NCBI GenBank assembly: GCA_018261735.1
Contig: JAGTRM010000025.1
Span: 1-62,302, forward strand
Reading direction: 5' to 3'
DNA: 62,302 bases
DNA from: Pseudomonadota bacterium
Lineage (GTDB): Bacteria > Pseudomonadota > Gammaproteobacteria > Burkholderiales > Chitinibacteraceae
The notes under the pieces were generated by a model that searched no databases, was not told where the DNA came from, and saw only the letters and a list, made by a program, of their open reading frames with translations. How positions within the stretch are numbered: the first letter of the stretch is position 1; each line of letters starts with the position of its first letter. The position numbers were made by a program, and so were the translations under genes. Positions 1 through 8,760 of the stretch are shown in pieces.

Positions 1-81
1 GACTTGGGCCAGGGCGGCGCCGGACATCAGGGCGGCAACGGCGGAAGCCAGGACAACGTGTTTGAAAATTGCCTTCTTCAT
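1..81 (-). CDS. Exported protein, N-terminal fragment (runs off window)
   Basis: Only the first 27 codons are present; the gene continues beyond base 1. They encode a classical Sec signal peptide: a short lysine-rich start (MKKAIFKH), a hydrophobic core and a probable cleavage site after GAALA, before QV. A Shine-Dalgarno AGGAG lies about 8 nt before the ATG. The product is therefore exported, but its family cannot be told. A porin or a periplasmic binding protein for a sugar acid would fit the neighbouring GntR regulator and dehydratase; that is inference from context only. Confidence 0.7.
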   Translation of the reverse strand, partial: MKKAIFKHVVLASAVAALMSGAALAQV

Positions 82-126
82 GCTCACTTCTCCTCAAAAG
101 TAAAAACACACCTACCAAAAACGGCT

Positions 127-187
127 ATTGCATTTGCAATGCGCCGCTTCATCTGTTTGCACCGGGCAAGTTTTGCAATCTGCAAAA
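127..187. promoter_or_regulatory. Two TTGCA/TGCAA inverted repeats upstream of the exported-protein gene
   Basis: Bases 127-140 read ATTGCATTTGCAAT (6-bp arms, 2-bp centre) and bases 171-187 read TTTTGCA-ATC-TGCAAAA (7-bp arms, 3-bp centre). Both share the half-site TTGCA, and their centres are about 45 bp apart, close to four helical turns. They lie in the 157-bp gap between the GntR gene and the start of the exported-protein gene, where its promoter should be. They are probable operators; the cognate regulator is not known. Confidence 0.45.
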
Positions 188-238
188 TACAAGCCGATTC
201 ATCAGATTTTCTATGGGGCCAATGCCCGTAATTCGAGT

Positions 239-943
239 TCAGCTCAGCCCGGTTTCTTTTCCGAGTTCAATATCCGCGCGCTGTGCCGTGCGGGTGACCA
301 TCTTGTGGGATGCATCTTCTGCTGCCTGGATATGTTTGCAGCGGATGGCATCGAACAATTCCTTGTGCTCCCTGATCGTCAGCTCCATGTGATCCATTCC
401 TGTGAGGAACGTGTAGTCAAAGATGGCGCGCTGCAATGCACTGACTGCATCACTAAGTTGCTGGATCACGACGTTATGTGTGGCATCGAGAATCGCTTTA
501 TGGAAAAGGATGTCTGCTTCCTGGAAAGCGTGCACATTGGTCAAGTTGGCCGCCATGTCGTTGTAGCTGGCTTCGATGGCTACCAGATCAACCGCGGTGG
601 CTCTTTCGGCGGCCCAGCGCGAGATGGTGGGCTCGATCAGGCTGCGCACTTCAATCAACGATTTGATCAGCTCTGGATTGGTTCCCTTTTCCAGTGCCCA
701 TTCCAGCACGTCGGCATCCAGGTAATTCCATTGTTCCTGCGGCATCACGAACAGACCGCGATGGCGTTGTGCGTCAATCAATTTTTTGGTCGAGAGCACC
801 TTGATTACTTCGCGCATCACGTTGCGCGAGGTATCGAAGCGCTCGCACAGTTCTGCCTCGGAGGGTAGTGCCGAACCAGGGGCATATGCGCCTTGCACGA
901 TTTGCTTGCCGAACAACTCGGTCAGACGGTCTGTTTTGGTCAT
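239..943 (-). CDS. GntR-family transcriptional regulator, FadR/FCD subfamily
   Basis: A 234-residue protein of the size usual for FadR-subfamily GntR regulators. The N-terminal winged helix-turn-helix (about 1-68) includes the typical GntR stretch SALPSEAELCERFDTSRNVMR. The C-terminal half (about 90-220) is an all-helical FCD ligand domain with conserved polar residues in EVRSLIEP, FHKAILDATHN and EHKELFDAI. FCD regulators usually sense carboxylic or sugar acids. The gene is divergent from a sugar-acid dehydratase and lies upstream of an exported-protein gene, so it probably controls both. A motif matching the subfamily operator lies in the divergent region at 1022-1032. The ligand cannot be read from sequence. 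Confidence 0.88.
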   Translation of the reverse strand: MTKTDRLTELFGKQIVQGAYAPGSALPSEAELCERFDTSRNVMREVIKVLSTKKLIDAQRHRGLFVMPQEQWNYLDADVLEWALEKGTNPELIKSLIEVRSLIEPTISRWAAERATAVDLVAIEASYNDMAANLTNVHAFQEADILFHKAILDATHNVVIQQLSDAVSALQRAIFDYTFLTGMDHMELTIREHKELFDAIRCKHIQAAEDASHKMVTRTAQRADIELGKETGLS

Positions 944-1021
944 GGCTTGTATATGTTTTTGTAGTGTTGGCTTGTAAGTTACGTGCAGTGTGGCACTGTA
1001 TGTGGGATAGTGTCAACTTGA

Positions 1022-1032
1022 TTGTAGTACAA
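1022..1032. promoter_or_regulatory. Probable GntR/FCD operator
   Basis: TTGTAGTACAA is an 11-bp palindrome that fits the TNGTNNNACNA consensus known for FadR/FCD-type GntR proteins. It lies between the divergent GntR gene (start at 943) and the dehydratase gene (start at 1219), about 32 bp upstream of a probable dehydratase -10 element. A regulator bound here could block both promoters. A further half-site (AGTTGTA) follows at about 1040-1046. Confidence 0.55.
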
Positions 1033-1041
1033 CTACTCTAG

Positions 1042-1072
1042 TTGTATCCCATATTTGAGAGTATGCTATTCT
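1042..1072 (+). promoter_or_regulatory. Probable sigma-70 promoter with extended -10 for the dehydratase gene
   Basis: TGCTATTCT at 1064-1072 matches the extended -10 pattern TGnTATnnT. A weak -35-like TTGTAT at 1042-1047 lies 19 bp upstream. Transcription would start near 1079, giving a leader of about 140 nt before the ATG. Assignment is by motif only. Confidence 0.35.
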
Positions 1073-1218
1073 ACAGCGGTGACCAAAATAGTCCGGGTTT
1101 GATGATGTTTGGCGTTGGGGTTGCCTTGTGTGGCTGCAGGAACGTACTGGGAAAGTGAAGTGCGTCTTGCAGGCTTGCAGAGTCTTTGTCATCAATAACT
1201 TATTGTATGGAAAGTAAA

Positions 1219-3402
1219 ATGAATGATTCCAGCCGTGCCGTGATCAATCCGGAATTTGCCGATCTGTTCATTCAGGAACAGTACAATCCGTTCCGTGCCT
1301 GTATCCAGGGCTTGTCGAACGAGCCGATTACCGTGCGGGCGCTGTTGAAGCGAGCCGATGAGTATCTGAACGGCGAGCCGGGGTATCTTGGCTTGGGTGA
1401 CTACGGCCTGGATGTGATTGTCGAGCGCCTGGCTGCCAACCGGCCGCGCATCTGCATCATTCAAGGTTCGCCCGATCATCCGGCCCATCTCTATGACTAT
1501 GAACATGCACTGCGTGCTGCTGCGCGTGTCTGGCAAAACGGCGGTGTGCCGTTCACTTTCGGCATCCCGGTGATTTGCGACGGCACCGCGCAAAGCAATA
1601 TCGGCCAAAGTTATTCGCTGGCCTCGCGCAATCACACCGCGATGACGGTGAACATCAACTTTGAAGGCCACAGCTACCATGCGGCCTATGTGATGTCCGG
1701 CTGCGACAAGACCCCGACCGGCATCCTGTCCGGCTTGGCAGCGGCCGACCGTGCGCGGCGTGAACCCGAACGCGGCACTGCCCCGGTATGGGCGGTGTTT
1801 GTCCCGGCGCATGTGCTCAAGGGCGGCGATATTCCGAAGTCCACGCGCAAGAAATTGCAGGCCATCCAGGAAAAAGCAATCGCCATTGGCGACCAGCAGC
1901 TCTCTGACGACATTGAGGAAAATTGCCATTACATCCTGCAGTGTTCGTCCGACGAAGCATTCCTCGGTCAGTTGAACCGTGCCGTGGACCACAAGATCGT
2001 GACCCAGGCCGAAGCCGACCAGATCCTCAACGAACTGGCTGCCGCGACCTGCGACGAAAAGGGCGGTATCTGCGCCTTCAACGGCACTGGCAATTCCTCG
2101 CGCACGCTGGTTTCGGCACTGGGTTTCGTGCCGCGCGGCGCCGAGCTGCTGCTGGAAGAGCCGGGCAGCGATATCGTCTCCAGCAGCATGGATTCGTTGT
2201 TCCGCATGCTCAACAAGCCGGAGTATGCGGTGTGCGAAATCCTGGCCGGCAATTACGCTAACGCCATCCGCATCCACAACGCCACCGGCAGCTCGTCCAA
2301 CCTGATGCTGCACATGCCATGCGTGATGCGCCATGCTGGCTTCGACGTCACCTTGTTCGACTATGAAAAAGTGCGTGATGCCCACCACGTGCCGGATATC
2401 TTCGCTCACAGCCTGACCGAAGGGCGCGATACCTTCGTGCTGGCACAGCAGGCCAAGGAAGGGCTGCACAGTGGCATGGAAAGCATCTACAAGGTGCTGA
2501 CCGATCTGGGCGTGCCGATGGATCTGGCTGCGCCGACGGTTTCCGGCAAGACCTGGGGCGAGCGCATTGCTGCGCTGCCGGTCGCGGTCTCGCCCAAGCT
2601 GCCGCAGGAAAAATCCGTTATTCGCATCAACCCGATCCGCGATATCTCCGGCACCGACATCATGCGCGGCAATTTCTTTTCGTCCTGCACGCTGAAGGTC
2701 TCGGGCATGGCGACCGAGCAGTTCAAGCGCTTCGACGGCCGCGTGTTCGTGGTGCGTTATTACGAGAACGAAACCGTCTGCAATCAGGAACTGCAATCGA
2801 CCGATCTAGTGAAGACGCTGTGCGACACCATGGATCTGCCCCCAGCCTTGCTCGCCAACCTGCGCAAGGTCAATGGCGGCAGCGAGACCGATACGCTGGA
2901 ACAGATGGTGGTCAAGGGCACGATTGCGTTTGCCTTCGTGATCGGCGGTCAGGGTCCGAAAGCCTTCGGTATGCCGGAAATGTTCGCTCCCAGCGCCTAT
3001 CTGAAACACCAGGGCGTGCTGGAACGCACCTCGATCCTGATGACCGATGGCCGTTATTCGGGCGTGACCAAGGGCGCCTGTGTCGGCCACGTCACGCCGG
3101 AAGCGTATGAGGGCGGCGGCATCGGCGCACTGAAGAATGGCGACCTGCTGTGGGCGCGTCTCTCGGGCCGCCGCTTCGATCTGCTTGACATGAACGCTTT
3201 CCTGGACGGCAAGCTTGAACCGCTGGAAACCTTGCCGCTGGAAGAGCGTGCCGGATTGATTGCCGAGCGCAAGGCGCGCATGGACAAGCGCAAGAACCAG
3301 GTGGCAGCTTGCAGCTGGATCGACAACACCACCTCGGCGGAATTGGGCGTGGTGCCGGAGTCGGTCAATCGCCGCGCAGTGTTGCCCTGGTCAGTGAAAT
3401 AA
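1219..3402 (+). CDS. IlvD/Edd-family dehydratase, probably acting on a sugar acid
   Basis: A 727-residue member of the dihydroxy-acid / 6-phosphogluconate dehydratase family, which removes water from 2,3-dihydroxy acids using an Fe-S cluster. The three cysteines expected as cluster ligands are present: ICDG (C120), GCDK (C162) and GICAFNG (C285). The C-terminal family signature TDGRYSGVTKGACVGH is intact. It is longer than IlvD (about 560-620) or Edd (about 600) and diverges from both, so an aldonate such as a pentonate or hexonate is a likelier substrate. Earlier starts exist (TTG at 1186, ATG at 1207), but ATG 1219 is preferred because GGAAAG lies just upstream. It is divergent from a GntR regulator and ends in a strong terminator. 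Confidence 0.85.
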   Translation: MNDSSRAVINPEFADLFIQEQYNPFRACIQGLSNEPITVRALLKRADEYLNGEPGYLGLGDYGLDVIVERLAANRPRICIIQGSPDHPAHLYDYEHALRAAARVWQNGGVPFTFGIPVICDGTAQSNIGQSYSLASRNHTAMTVNINFEGHSYHAAYVMSGCDKTPTGILSGLAAADRARREPERGTAPVWAVFVPAHVLKGGDIPKSTRKKLQAIQEKAIAIGDQQLSDDIEENCHYILQCSSDEAFLGQLNRAVDHKIVTQAEADQILNELAAATCDEKGGICAFNGTGNSSRTLVSALGFVPRGAELLLEEPGSDIVSSSMDSLFRMLNKPEYAVCEILAGNYANAIRIHNATGSSSNLMLHMPCVMRHAGFDVTLFDYEKVRDAHHVPDIFAHSLTEGRDTFVLAQQAKEGLHSGMESIYKVLTDLGVPMDLAAPTVSGKTWGERIAALPVAVSPKLPQEKSVIRINPIRDISGTDIMRGNFFSSCTLKVSGMATEQFKRFDGRVFVVRYYENETVCNQELQSTDLVKTLCDTMDLPPALLANLRKVNGGSETDTLEQMVVKGTIAFAFVIGGQGPKAFGMPEMFAPSAYLKHQGVLERTSILMTDGRYSGVTKGACVGHVTPEAYEGGGIGALKNGDLLWARLSGRRFDLLDMNAFLDGKLEPLETLPLEERAGLIAERKARMDKRKNQVAACSWIDNTTSAELGVVPESVNRRAVLPWSVK

Positions 3403-3440
3403 AACTAAATCGGCAAATTTTTGAAATGCCGCATGTGACT

Positions 3441-3474
3441 AACCGGCCTGGCAGTTCTGCCAGGCCGGTTTTTT
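3441..3474 (+). terminator. Rho-independent terminator after the dehydratase gene
   Basis: An inverted repeat (AACCGGCCTGGCAG / CTGCCAGGCCGGTT) with a 2-nt centre is followed by a run of T. It lies 38 bp after the dehydratase stop codon. Confidence 0.9.
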
Positions 3475-3633
3475 GTGGCTGGCAATCTGCAGGGATTCGA
3501 TCCCGTTCGAAGGCACGGGGCGGGTGTGAGAATTCCTGACAATGCATGAGTAAGGATTCTGTCCCCGGCGCGAAACCTCAGTAGCGCCATTTCCGTTACA
3601 ATGGCGTCCATCTGACAAAGTCCAAGACCTGCC

Positions 3634-3936
3634 ATGCGCTATCTCCAATATCTTCTTTGGCCGTTGAAATTTGTCCTGTTTGCCGTGCTATTCGGATTCA
3701 CCATGCACAATGCCGACATGGTGACGCTGCGTTTCTTCCTTGGCTATCACTGGAATGCGCCGTTGGCCTTGTTGTTACTGGTTTTTTTCGTCTTGGGCGC
3801 GTTCTTCGGCTTGATGGCTTGCCTTTCCAGAATGGCGCGCTTGCGCCGCGAAGTGGTGACATTGCGTCGTGAACTGCGCAGCCGCAGCCCCGCAATACGT
3901 CCGGCCATTCCGGATGTTCCGCACGACGCGATCTAA
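3634..3936 (+). CDS. lapA: Lipopolysaccharide assembly protein LapA-domain protein
   Basis: A 100-residue inner-membrane protein with two hydrophobic segments (about 8-28 and 40-62) and a basic cytoplasmic tail (SRMARLRREVVTLRRELRSR). Size and layout are those of the LapA/YciS (DUF1049) family. In E. coli LapA acts with LapB to control LpxC turnover and so LPS supply. Here it is followed 14 bp later by lapB, as in E. coli. Start at the ATG at 3634. Confidence 0.88.
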   Translation: MRYLQYLLWPLKFVLFAVLFGFTMHNADMVTLRFFLGYHWNAPLALLLLVFFVLGAFFGLMACLSRMARLRREVVTLRRELRSRSPAIRPAIPDVPHDAI

Positions 3937-3950
3937 AAGTGATTCTCTAA

Positions 3951-5123
3951 ATGAATGAAATCCAGTATTGGTGGCTGATTGCCCTGCCGGTGTTTTTTGG
4001 CTTGGGCTGGCTGGCGGCCCGCATTGATATCAAACACGTGCTCTCCGAGGCCCGTTCCCTGCCAGCCGCTTACTTTCAAGGGCTCAATTACCTGTTGCAT
4101 GGCGAAACGAACCGTGCGGTGGATGTCTACGTGGACATTGCCCGCCATCATGTTGAGACGGTGGAATTGCAGTTCACGCTGGGCACGCTGTTCCGCCGTC
4201 GTGGCGAACTTGAACGCGCGATTCGCATGCATCAAAAACTGCTGGAACGGCGCGAGCTGACTGATACTCAGCGCCAGTCGGCACAGCTGGAATTGGCGAT
4301 CGACTTCATGAAGGCCGGGTTGTTCGATCGTGCCGAGGCGTTGTTGCATGCCTTGACGGATACCGATTATGCCCGTCAGGCACGCGTGGAGTTGCTGGCG
4401 ATTTACCAGCAGGAACACGAATGGCGCAAGGCCATTGAGGTCGCGGCGCTGCTGCGTGATGAAAGCCATACTTATCAGCATGAAATTGCACAATTCAATT
4501 GCGAGTTGGCCGGGCAGGCGTTGACGCGCGGCAAGCTTGATGAATCGCGTCAGTATCTTGATCTGGCGCTGGTCGAACATCGACAGTGTGCCCGGGCAAA
4601 CCTGATGCTGGGTGAGTTGGCGCTGGCGTCCGGCAATGCCGAGGCGGCAATCGAATGCTGGCTGGCCATGGAAAAGCAGGACGTGAATTACCTGGCCCTG
4701 GCTGCACGCCAATTGGTGTCTGCATACGATCAGCTTGGCCGGGGCGAGGAGGTTGATCTTCTGCTGCAGCGGTTGTTGCGGCAAAACCCGGAGCTGGATG
4801 TCGTTGATCTGGTCTACGAGCGGCTGACCACGCGGTTGGGCGTGCCTGCGGCCTATGAGTTCGTGCGCGAGCGCTTGCGCGAACATCCCACCATGCCGGG
4901 TCTGCGGAAAGTGCTGGAGGCCCATTTGCTGGTCGCGCCCGATGCACAGAAACCCGAGCTGGAAATCATCATTCGCTTGCTCAACGAAAACACGCGTGAG
5001 CACAGCATGTACTACTGCCGCGAATGCGGCTTCAAAACCCGTCAATATTTCTGGCACTGCCCGGCCTGCAATGAGTGGGAAACCTACCCCCCGGTCCGCG
5101 GCAAGCAGGGGCGCGCAGCCTGA
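3951..5123 (+). CDS. lapB: Lipopolysaccharide assembly protein LapB (TPR and rubredoxin-like metal site)
   Basis: A 390-residue protein with one N-terminal membrane helix (about 6-22), a long run of tetratricopeptide repeats in the cytoplasm and a C-terminal rubredoxin-type metal site with two CxxC pairs (C356/C359 and C370/C373). This is the full LapB/YciM architecture at the expected length. LapB promotes FtsH-dependent degradation of LpxC and thereby balances LPS against phospholipid synthesis. It is co-directional with lapA and lies 30 bp before pyrF, with a heptose kinase further on, so the operon is largely devoted to LPS. Confidence 0.95.
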   Translation: MNEIQYWWLIALPVFFGLGWLAARIDIKHVLSEARSLPAAYFQGLNYLLHGETNRAVDVYVDIARHHVETVELQFTLGTLFRRRGELERAIRMHQKLLERRELTDTQRQSAQLELAIDFMKAGLFDRAEALLHALTDTDYARQARVELLAIYQQEHEWRKAIEVAALLRDESHTYQHEIAQFNCELAGQALTRGKLDESRQYLDLALVEHRQCARANLMLGELALASGNAEAAIECWLAMEKQDVNYLALAARQLVSAYDQLGRGEEVDLLLQRLLRQNPELDVVDLVYERLTTRLGVPAAYEFVRERLREHPTMPGLRKVLEAHLLVAPDAQKPELEIIIRLLNENTREHSMYYCRECGFKTRQYFWHCPACNEWETYPPVRGKQGRAA

Positions 5124-5153
5124 GTGCCGTGCCTGAATACTAGGAGAACACAC

Positions 5154-5849
5154 ATGAATATCGATCCGCGCGTGATCGTCGCGCTTGATTACCCCTCTGC
5201 CGAACTGGCGCTTGAATTCGCCCGCCGCGTGAGCCCGCAGTTGTGCCGGCTCAAGGTGGGCAAGGAACTGTTTACCGTTGCCGGTCCGCAACTGGTGGAA
5301 AAGCTGGTTGCCATGGGTTTTTCGGTTTTTCTCGATCTCAAGTTCCACGATATTCCGAATACCGTGGCGCAAGCGTGCAAATCGGCCGCGCAATTGGGTG
5401 TATGGATGGTCAACGTTCATACCCTGGGCGGACGGCGCATGATGGAGACTGCGCGTGAAGCGCTGGAGGCGTTGCCGCAGCGACCACTGCTGATCGGGGT
5501 GACTGTGCTGACCAGCATGAACGAAACCGATCTGGCTGAAATCGGCCTGCCGGCGCCTGCGATCCAGGTCGAGCGATTGGCACGCCTGGCCAAGGCGAGC
5601 GGGCTGGATGGCGTAGTGTGCTCCGCGCAGGAATCGGCATTGCTCAAGGCCGCTTGTGGCCGGGAATTCAAGCTGGTTACACCGGGTATTCGTCCGGCAA
5701 CGGCAAGTCTTGATGATCAGAACCGCGTGATGACACCCGAGGCTGCCATGGCTGCCGGGTCGGATTATCTGGTGATTGGCCGGCCGATTACACAAAGCAC
5801 TGATCCCGTGGCTACGCTGCAGTCGATCAATGCTTCTATCGGATGTTGA
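5154..5849 (+). CDS. pyrF: Orotidine 5'-phosphate decarboxylase
   Basis: A 231-residue TIM-barrel enzyme that decarboxylates OMP to UMP, the last step of de novo pyrimidine synthesis. The catalytic charged cluster is visible in [11 protein letters not shown] (about residues 58-68), and the phosphate-binding end in RPITQS near the C-terminus. The ATG at 5154 is chosen because GGAG lies 8 nt upstream and the protein then starts directly at the first barrel strand ([12 protein letters not shown]); an upstream in-frame start has no ribosome site. The last codons overlap the next gene. Confidence 0.96.
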   Translation: MNIDPRVIVALDYPSAELALEFARRVSPQLCRLKVGKELFTVAGPQLVEKLVAMGFSVFLDLKFHDIPNTVAQACKSAAQLGVWMVNVHTLGGRRMMETAREALEALPQRPLLIGVTVLTSMNETDLAEIGLPAPAIQVERLARLAKASGLDGVVCSAQESALLKAACGREFKLVTPGIRPATASLDDQNRVMTPEAAMAAGSDYLVIGRPITQSTDPVATLQSINASIGC

Positions 5850-6790
5850 TCATGCAGTGCGTTGAATTGCGTGCGCGGTTGGGCCAGGCTCGCGTACTGG
5901 TTGTAGGTGATGTGATGCTGGACCGGTACTGGTTTGGCGATGTGGACCGCATCTCCCCGGAAGCGCCGGTGCCGGTGGCGCGCATCCGGCGAAGCGATGA
6001 ACGTGCCGGCGGTGCGGCCAATGTAGCGCGCAATATCGCAGCGTTGGGCGGCAAGGCCCGGCTGCTGGCGGTGGTGGGTGATGATGAAGCAGGTCGTATC
6101 CTGGAAAAGCTCCTGCTGGCTGATGGGGTGGAAACCTCGTTGCACCGCGATGCCGAAATCGATACCACGGTGAAGCTGCGCGTACTGGCTCGCCAGCAAC
6201 AGTTGCTGCGCATCGATTTTGAAAACGAACCCAGCCATGAAGTGCTGGCTGCCAAGCTGGATGAATTCCGCGCATCCCTGTCTCGGACGGATGTGGTTAT
6301 TTTGTCCGATTACGGCAAGGGTGGTTTGCGCCATGTGCAGTTGATGATCCAGGCTGCACGCGAAGCGGGTAAACCGGTATTGGTGGATCCAAAAGGTGAC
6401 GACTATGCGCGTTATCGGGGGGCGACTTTGTTGACACCCAATCGCAGCGAATTGCGCCAGGTGACCGGTCGCTGGCAGGATGATGCGGAGTTGACCGCCA
6501 AAGCGCAGGCATTGCGCGAATCCTTGATGCTCGATGCGCTGATGGTAACGCGCAGCGAGGAAGGCATGACCTTGTTCCGCCCGGAAGGCGTGGTGCACAA
6601 GCCGACCGTCGCGCGCGAGGTCTATGATGTTTCCGGGGCGGGCGATACGGTTATCGGTACGCTTGGACTGATGCTGGCCGCTGGCCTCGCGTTGCCGGAA
6701 GCGATGGACTGGTCCAACCGGGCTGCCGGTATCGTTGTCGGCAAGCTGGGTACGGCGGTAGCCCATGCGGACGAACTTTTTGCGGAATAA
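5843..6790 (+). CDS. rfaE1: D-glycero-beta-D-manno-heptose-7-phosphate kinase (RfaE domain I)
   Basis: A 315-residue PfkB/ribokinase-fold kinase that phosphorylates heptose 7-phosphate at C1 in ADP-heptose synthesis for LPS inner core. The N-terminus ([20 protein letters not shown]) matches HldE domain I closely, with GGAANVARN and the catalytic [11 protein letters not shown] near 255. The nucleotidyltransferase domain found in E. coli HldE is absent, so this is the split, single-domain form and the partner must be elsewhere. The ATG at 5843 overlaps pyrF by 7 nt; an ATG at 5852 is also possible. A bidirectional terminator follows. Confidence 0.95.
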   Translation: MLIMQCVELRARLGQARVLVVGDVMLDRYWFGDVDRISPEAPVPVARIRRSDERAGGAANVARNIAALGGKARLLAVVGDDEAGRILEKLLLADGVETSLHRDAEIDTTVKLRVLARQQQLLRIDFENEPSHEVLAAKLDEFRASLSRTDVVILSDYGKGGLRHVQLMIQAAREAGKPVLVDPKGDDYARYRGATLLTPNRSELRQVTGRWQDDAELTAKAQALRESLMLDALMVTRSEEGMTLFRPEGVVHKPTVAREVYDVSGAGDTVIGTLGLMLAAGLALPEAMDWSNRAAGIVVGKLGTAVAHADELFAE

Positions 6791-6807
6791 AAAAGTGAGT
6801 GATAATG

Positions 6808-6832
6808 AAAATGCCGGCAATGCCGGCATTTT
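6808..6832. terminator. Bidirectional terminator between rfaE1 and the GGDEF gene
   Basis: A perfect 11-bp stem (AAAATGCCGGC / GCCGGCATTTT) with a 3-nt loop lies between two convergent genes. The A-rich and T-rich flanks allow it to work in both directions. Confidence 0.8.
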
Positions 6833-6857
6833 CGCATCTGCACATATGAGGAACGAT

Positions 6858-8651
6858 TCATAGGGCAAGAGGGTTGGGTGAATTTGCCAGCAATATCTCA
6901 ACCCGATTTTTGCCCAGGCGTTTGGCCTGATACATGGCTTGATCGGCGCGGGCCAATACATCGTCGCGCGCTTCGCCCTGTATCACGAGTGTTGCCCCGG
7001 CGCTGAAGGTGATCAGCACTTTTTCATTGTTGTGCATGAAAAAACGCTTGGTCAGTTCCCGCTGCAGGCGTTGCACTACGCTAACAGCTTTATTGATGTC
7101 GGTATCGGGCAGCAGCAGGACGAACTCCTCGCCGCCGTAGCGGGCAACAACATCCGTGGGCCGCAGCATATCCTTGATCACGCGAACCAGGTGTACCAGC
7201 GCCTGATCGCCAGCTGCGTGGCCGCGCAAGTCATTGAGCTTTTTGAAGTTGTCGATATCCAGCAGGGAAATGGCAAAAGGTTGTCTGCTGCGGCGGGCCC
7301 GGGCGACTTCAACCTCGAAGGTTTCCTCAAAACCGCGGCGGTTAAGTGCGCCGGTAAGCTGGTCTTCGCGAACTTTCTCGCTCACGGATTGGAGTTCGGT
7401 TTCCAGCTCGCTGATGCGTTGCTGCGATTCGTCGGCGCGCTGGCGTGCTTCCATCAATTCATCGCGGGAACGCTGGACATCCAGTTGCATCGAGCGCGTA
7501 TCTTGCAATAAATCTTCCAGCACATGACTGATGCTGGGCAGGTTGTTCGCCTTCTGGATTTTGTCGGCATAAACCGTGATTTTGTTGTGATACTGGTCGG
7601 TACTGTTCGAGAGGCTGCCCAGCCGGTCGATAAAAGTGGCAATCATGTCTTTCAGGACTGTTTGCGCTTCCAGCAGGTTGTGCTTGAGTTGACCCTGCTT
7701 GAACAGGACTTCCTTGAGTCCGGCTTCGGCATCGTAGATCAGGCGCATATCCAACGGCTGCGCCATGATCTGCTTGACCACGGCAATTTGGCCCTGCACC
7801 CATTCGTCCTCGATCACCACTTCGGCCATATTGTCGGTCATCAGGCGCAGCAAGTTCAGCAAACCATCGCACAGGCGCATTTCCTGATCGTTTTGCAATT
7901 CCAGGCGGAGCCAGAATTTCCGAAGGCGCGCGATCAGGCTTTGCAGGTGGGCTTCATTTTCGACACGTGTTGTTTCATTGGCCAGGTTTGCGGCTTCTTC
8001 CTGCAGTTCCGGGTTGTGGGCAAGTCGTGCTTCGATGCCAAGTTCCAGGGCCTGTACGAGTGCATTGCGCCAACTGGTCCAGCTGGCATTGCCGGGGATG
8101 GTTGCTGACGAAGGGGCTTCTGCAGCAGGAATTGATTCGGTAACGGGGGCGGGCCCGGCTGTACCTTCGCTGCCGGTTTCCGCCCAAGCGCGAACCAAGC
8201 CGGCCACCTTCTCGTTGAGAATGGCGGGGTCAGTCCCGAAATTGATCAATACCTTTTCCAGTGCATCTTTCTTGCGACTGGCAGGGTAGGCTGGATTGCG
8301 CAAATCCCATTGCCTGATAAGATCGCGGATCAGGTCGGACCACGAGCGGGCCAAGGCTATTTGCTTGCCCTGGTTTTCAATACAACTGAATAGCTGCTTG
8401 GGCAGAGCAGGCCAATTCTCTTCTATGGCTATCTGGCGCAGCGTTTCAATTTGGCGTTGCATTTCCGGGGTCTGGTTCGGTTGTGCGGCCAAGGTTTCGA
8501 TAATCTGTCGCAATCCGGGATGCAAGCGTTCAGCATCGGGTGTCCGGGCGATTTCATGGTAAATCGCCTCATAGTGATCCGGTGTTGGCGGCACGCGGCG
8601 AGTCATTAGCTGTTTCAGTGTCTCGCGGGCGATTTCGGTGGGATTGCTCAT
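6858..8651 (-). CDS. Diguanylate cyclase with C-terminal GGDEF domain
   Basis: A 597-residue protein. The C-terminal GGDEF domain (about 430-590) has the active-site loop YGGEEF near 505, which is catalytically competent. An allosteric I-site RPTD lies exactly five residues upstream, so feedback inhibition by c-di-GMP is expected. The N-terminal 350 residues carry no domain I recognise; they are helical, and a coiled coil (about 355-425, SRDELMEARQRADESQQRI) joins them to the GGDEF domain. No membrane segment is seen, so the protein is probably cytoplasmic. The gene stands alone, convergent with rfaE1. The input signal is unknown. Confidence 0.93.
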   Translation of the reverse strand: MSNPTEIARETLKQLMTRRVPPTPDHYEAIYHEIARTPDAERLHPGLRQIIETLAAQPNQTPEMQRQIETLRQIAIEENWPALPKQLFSCIENQGKQIALARSWSDLIRDLIRQWDLRNPAYPASRKKDALEKVLINFGTDPAILNEKVAGLVRAWAETGSEGTAGPAPVTESIPAAEAPSSATIPGNASWTSWRNALVQALELGIEARLAHNPELQEEAANLANETTRVENEAHLQSLIARLRKFWLRLELQNDQEMRLCDGLLNLLRLMTDNMAEVVIEDEWVQGQIAVVKQIMAQPLDMRLIYDAEAGLKEVLFKQGQLKHNLLEAQTVLKDMIATFIDRLGSLSNSTDQYHNKITVYADKIQKANNLPSISHVLEDLLQDTRSMQLDVQRSRDELMEARQRADESQQRISELETELQSVSEKVREDQLTGALNRRGFEETFEVEVARARRSRQPFAISLLDIDNFKKLNDLRGHAAGDQALVHLVRVIKDMLRPTDVVARYGGEEFVLLLPDTDINKAVSVVQRLQRELTKRFFMHNNEKVLITFSAGATLVIQGEARDDVLARADQAMYQAKRLGKNRVEILLANSPNPLAL

Positions 8652-8713
8652 GGGTGGCAGATTGCGGATGAAGTGGAGGGATTATAGAGCGTTCAATTGC
8701 TTCGCGGATAAAC

Positions 8714-8741
8714 AAAAAGGCACCCCGTGAGGTGCCTTTTT
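8714..8741 (-). terminator. Terminator of the rpsF-priB-rpsR-rplI operon
   Basis: An 11-bp perfect stem (AAAAAGGCACC / GGTGCCTTTTT) with a 6-nt loop begins about 20 bp after the rplI stop codon. It reads as a rho-independent terminator for minus-strand transcripts. Confidence 0.92.
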
Positions 8742-8760
8742 GAGCGTACTAAGAAGTCGC

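Noticed and set aside
1192..2796. 534-residue minus-strand open frame opposite the dehydratase
   Set aside because: Antisense to a family-supported gene; no motif or ribosome site.
3933..5795. 620-residue minus-strand open frame across lapB and pyrF
   Set aside because: Antisense to two clearly identified genes; composition (many His, Gln, Arg) is that of a reverse-frame shadow in GC-rich DNA.
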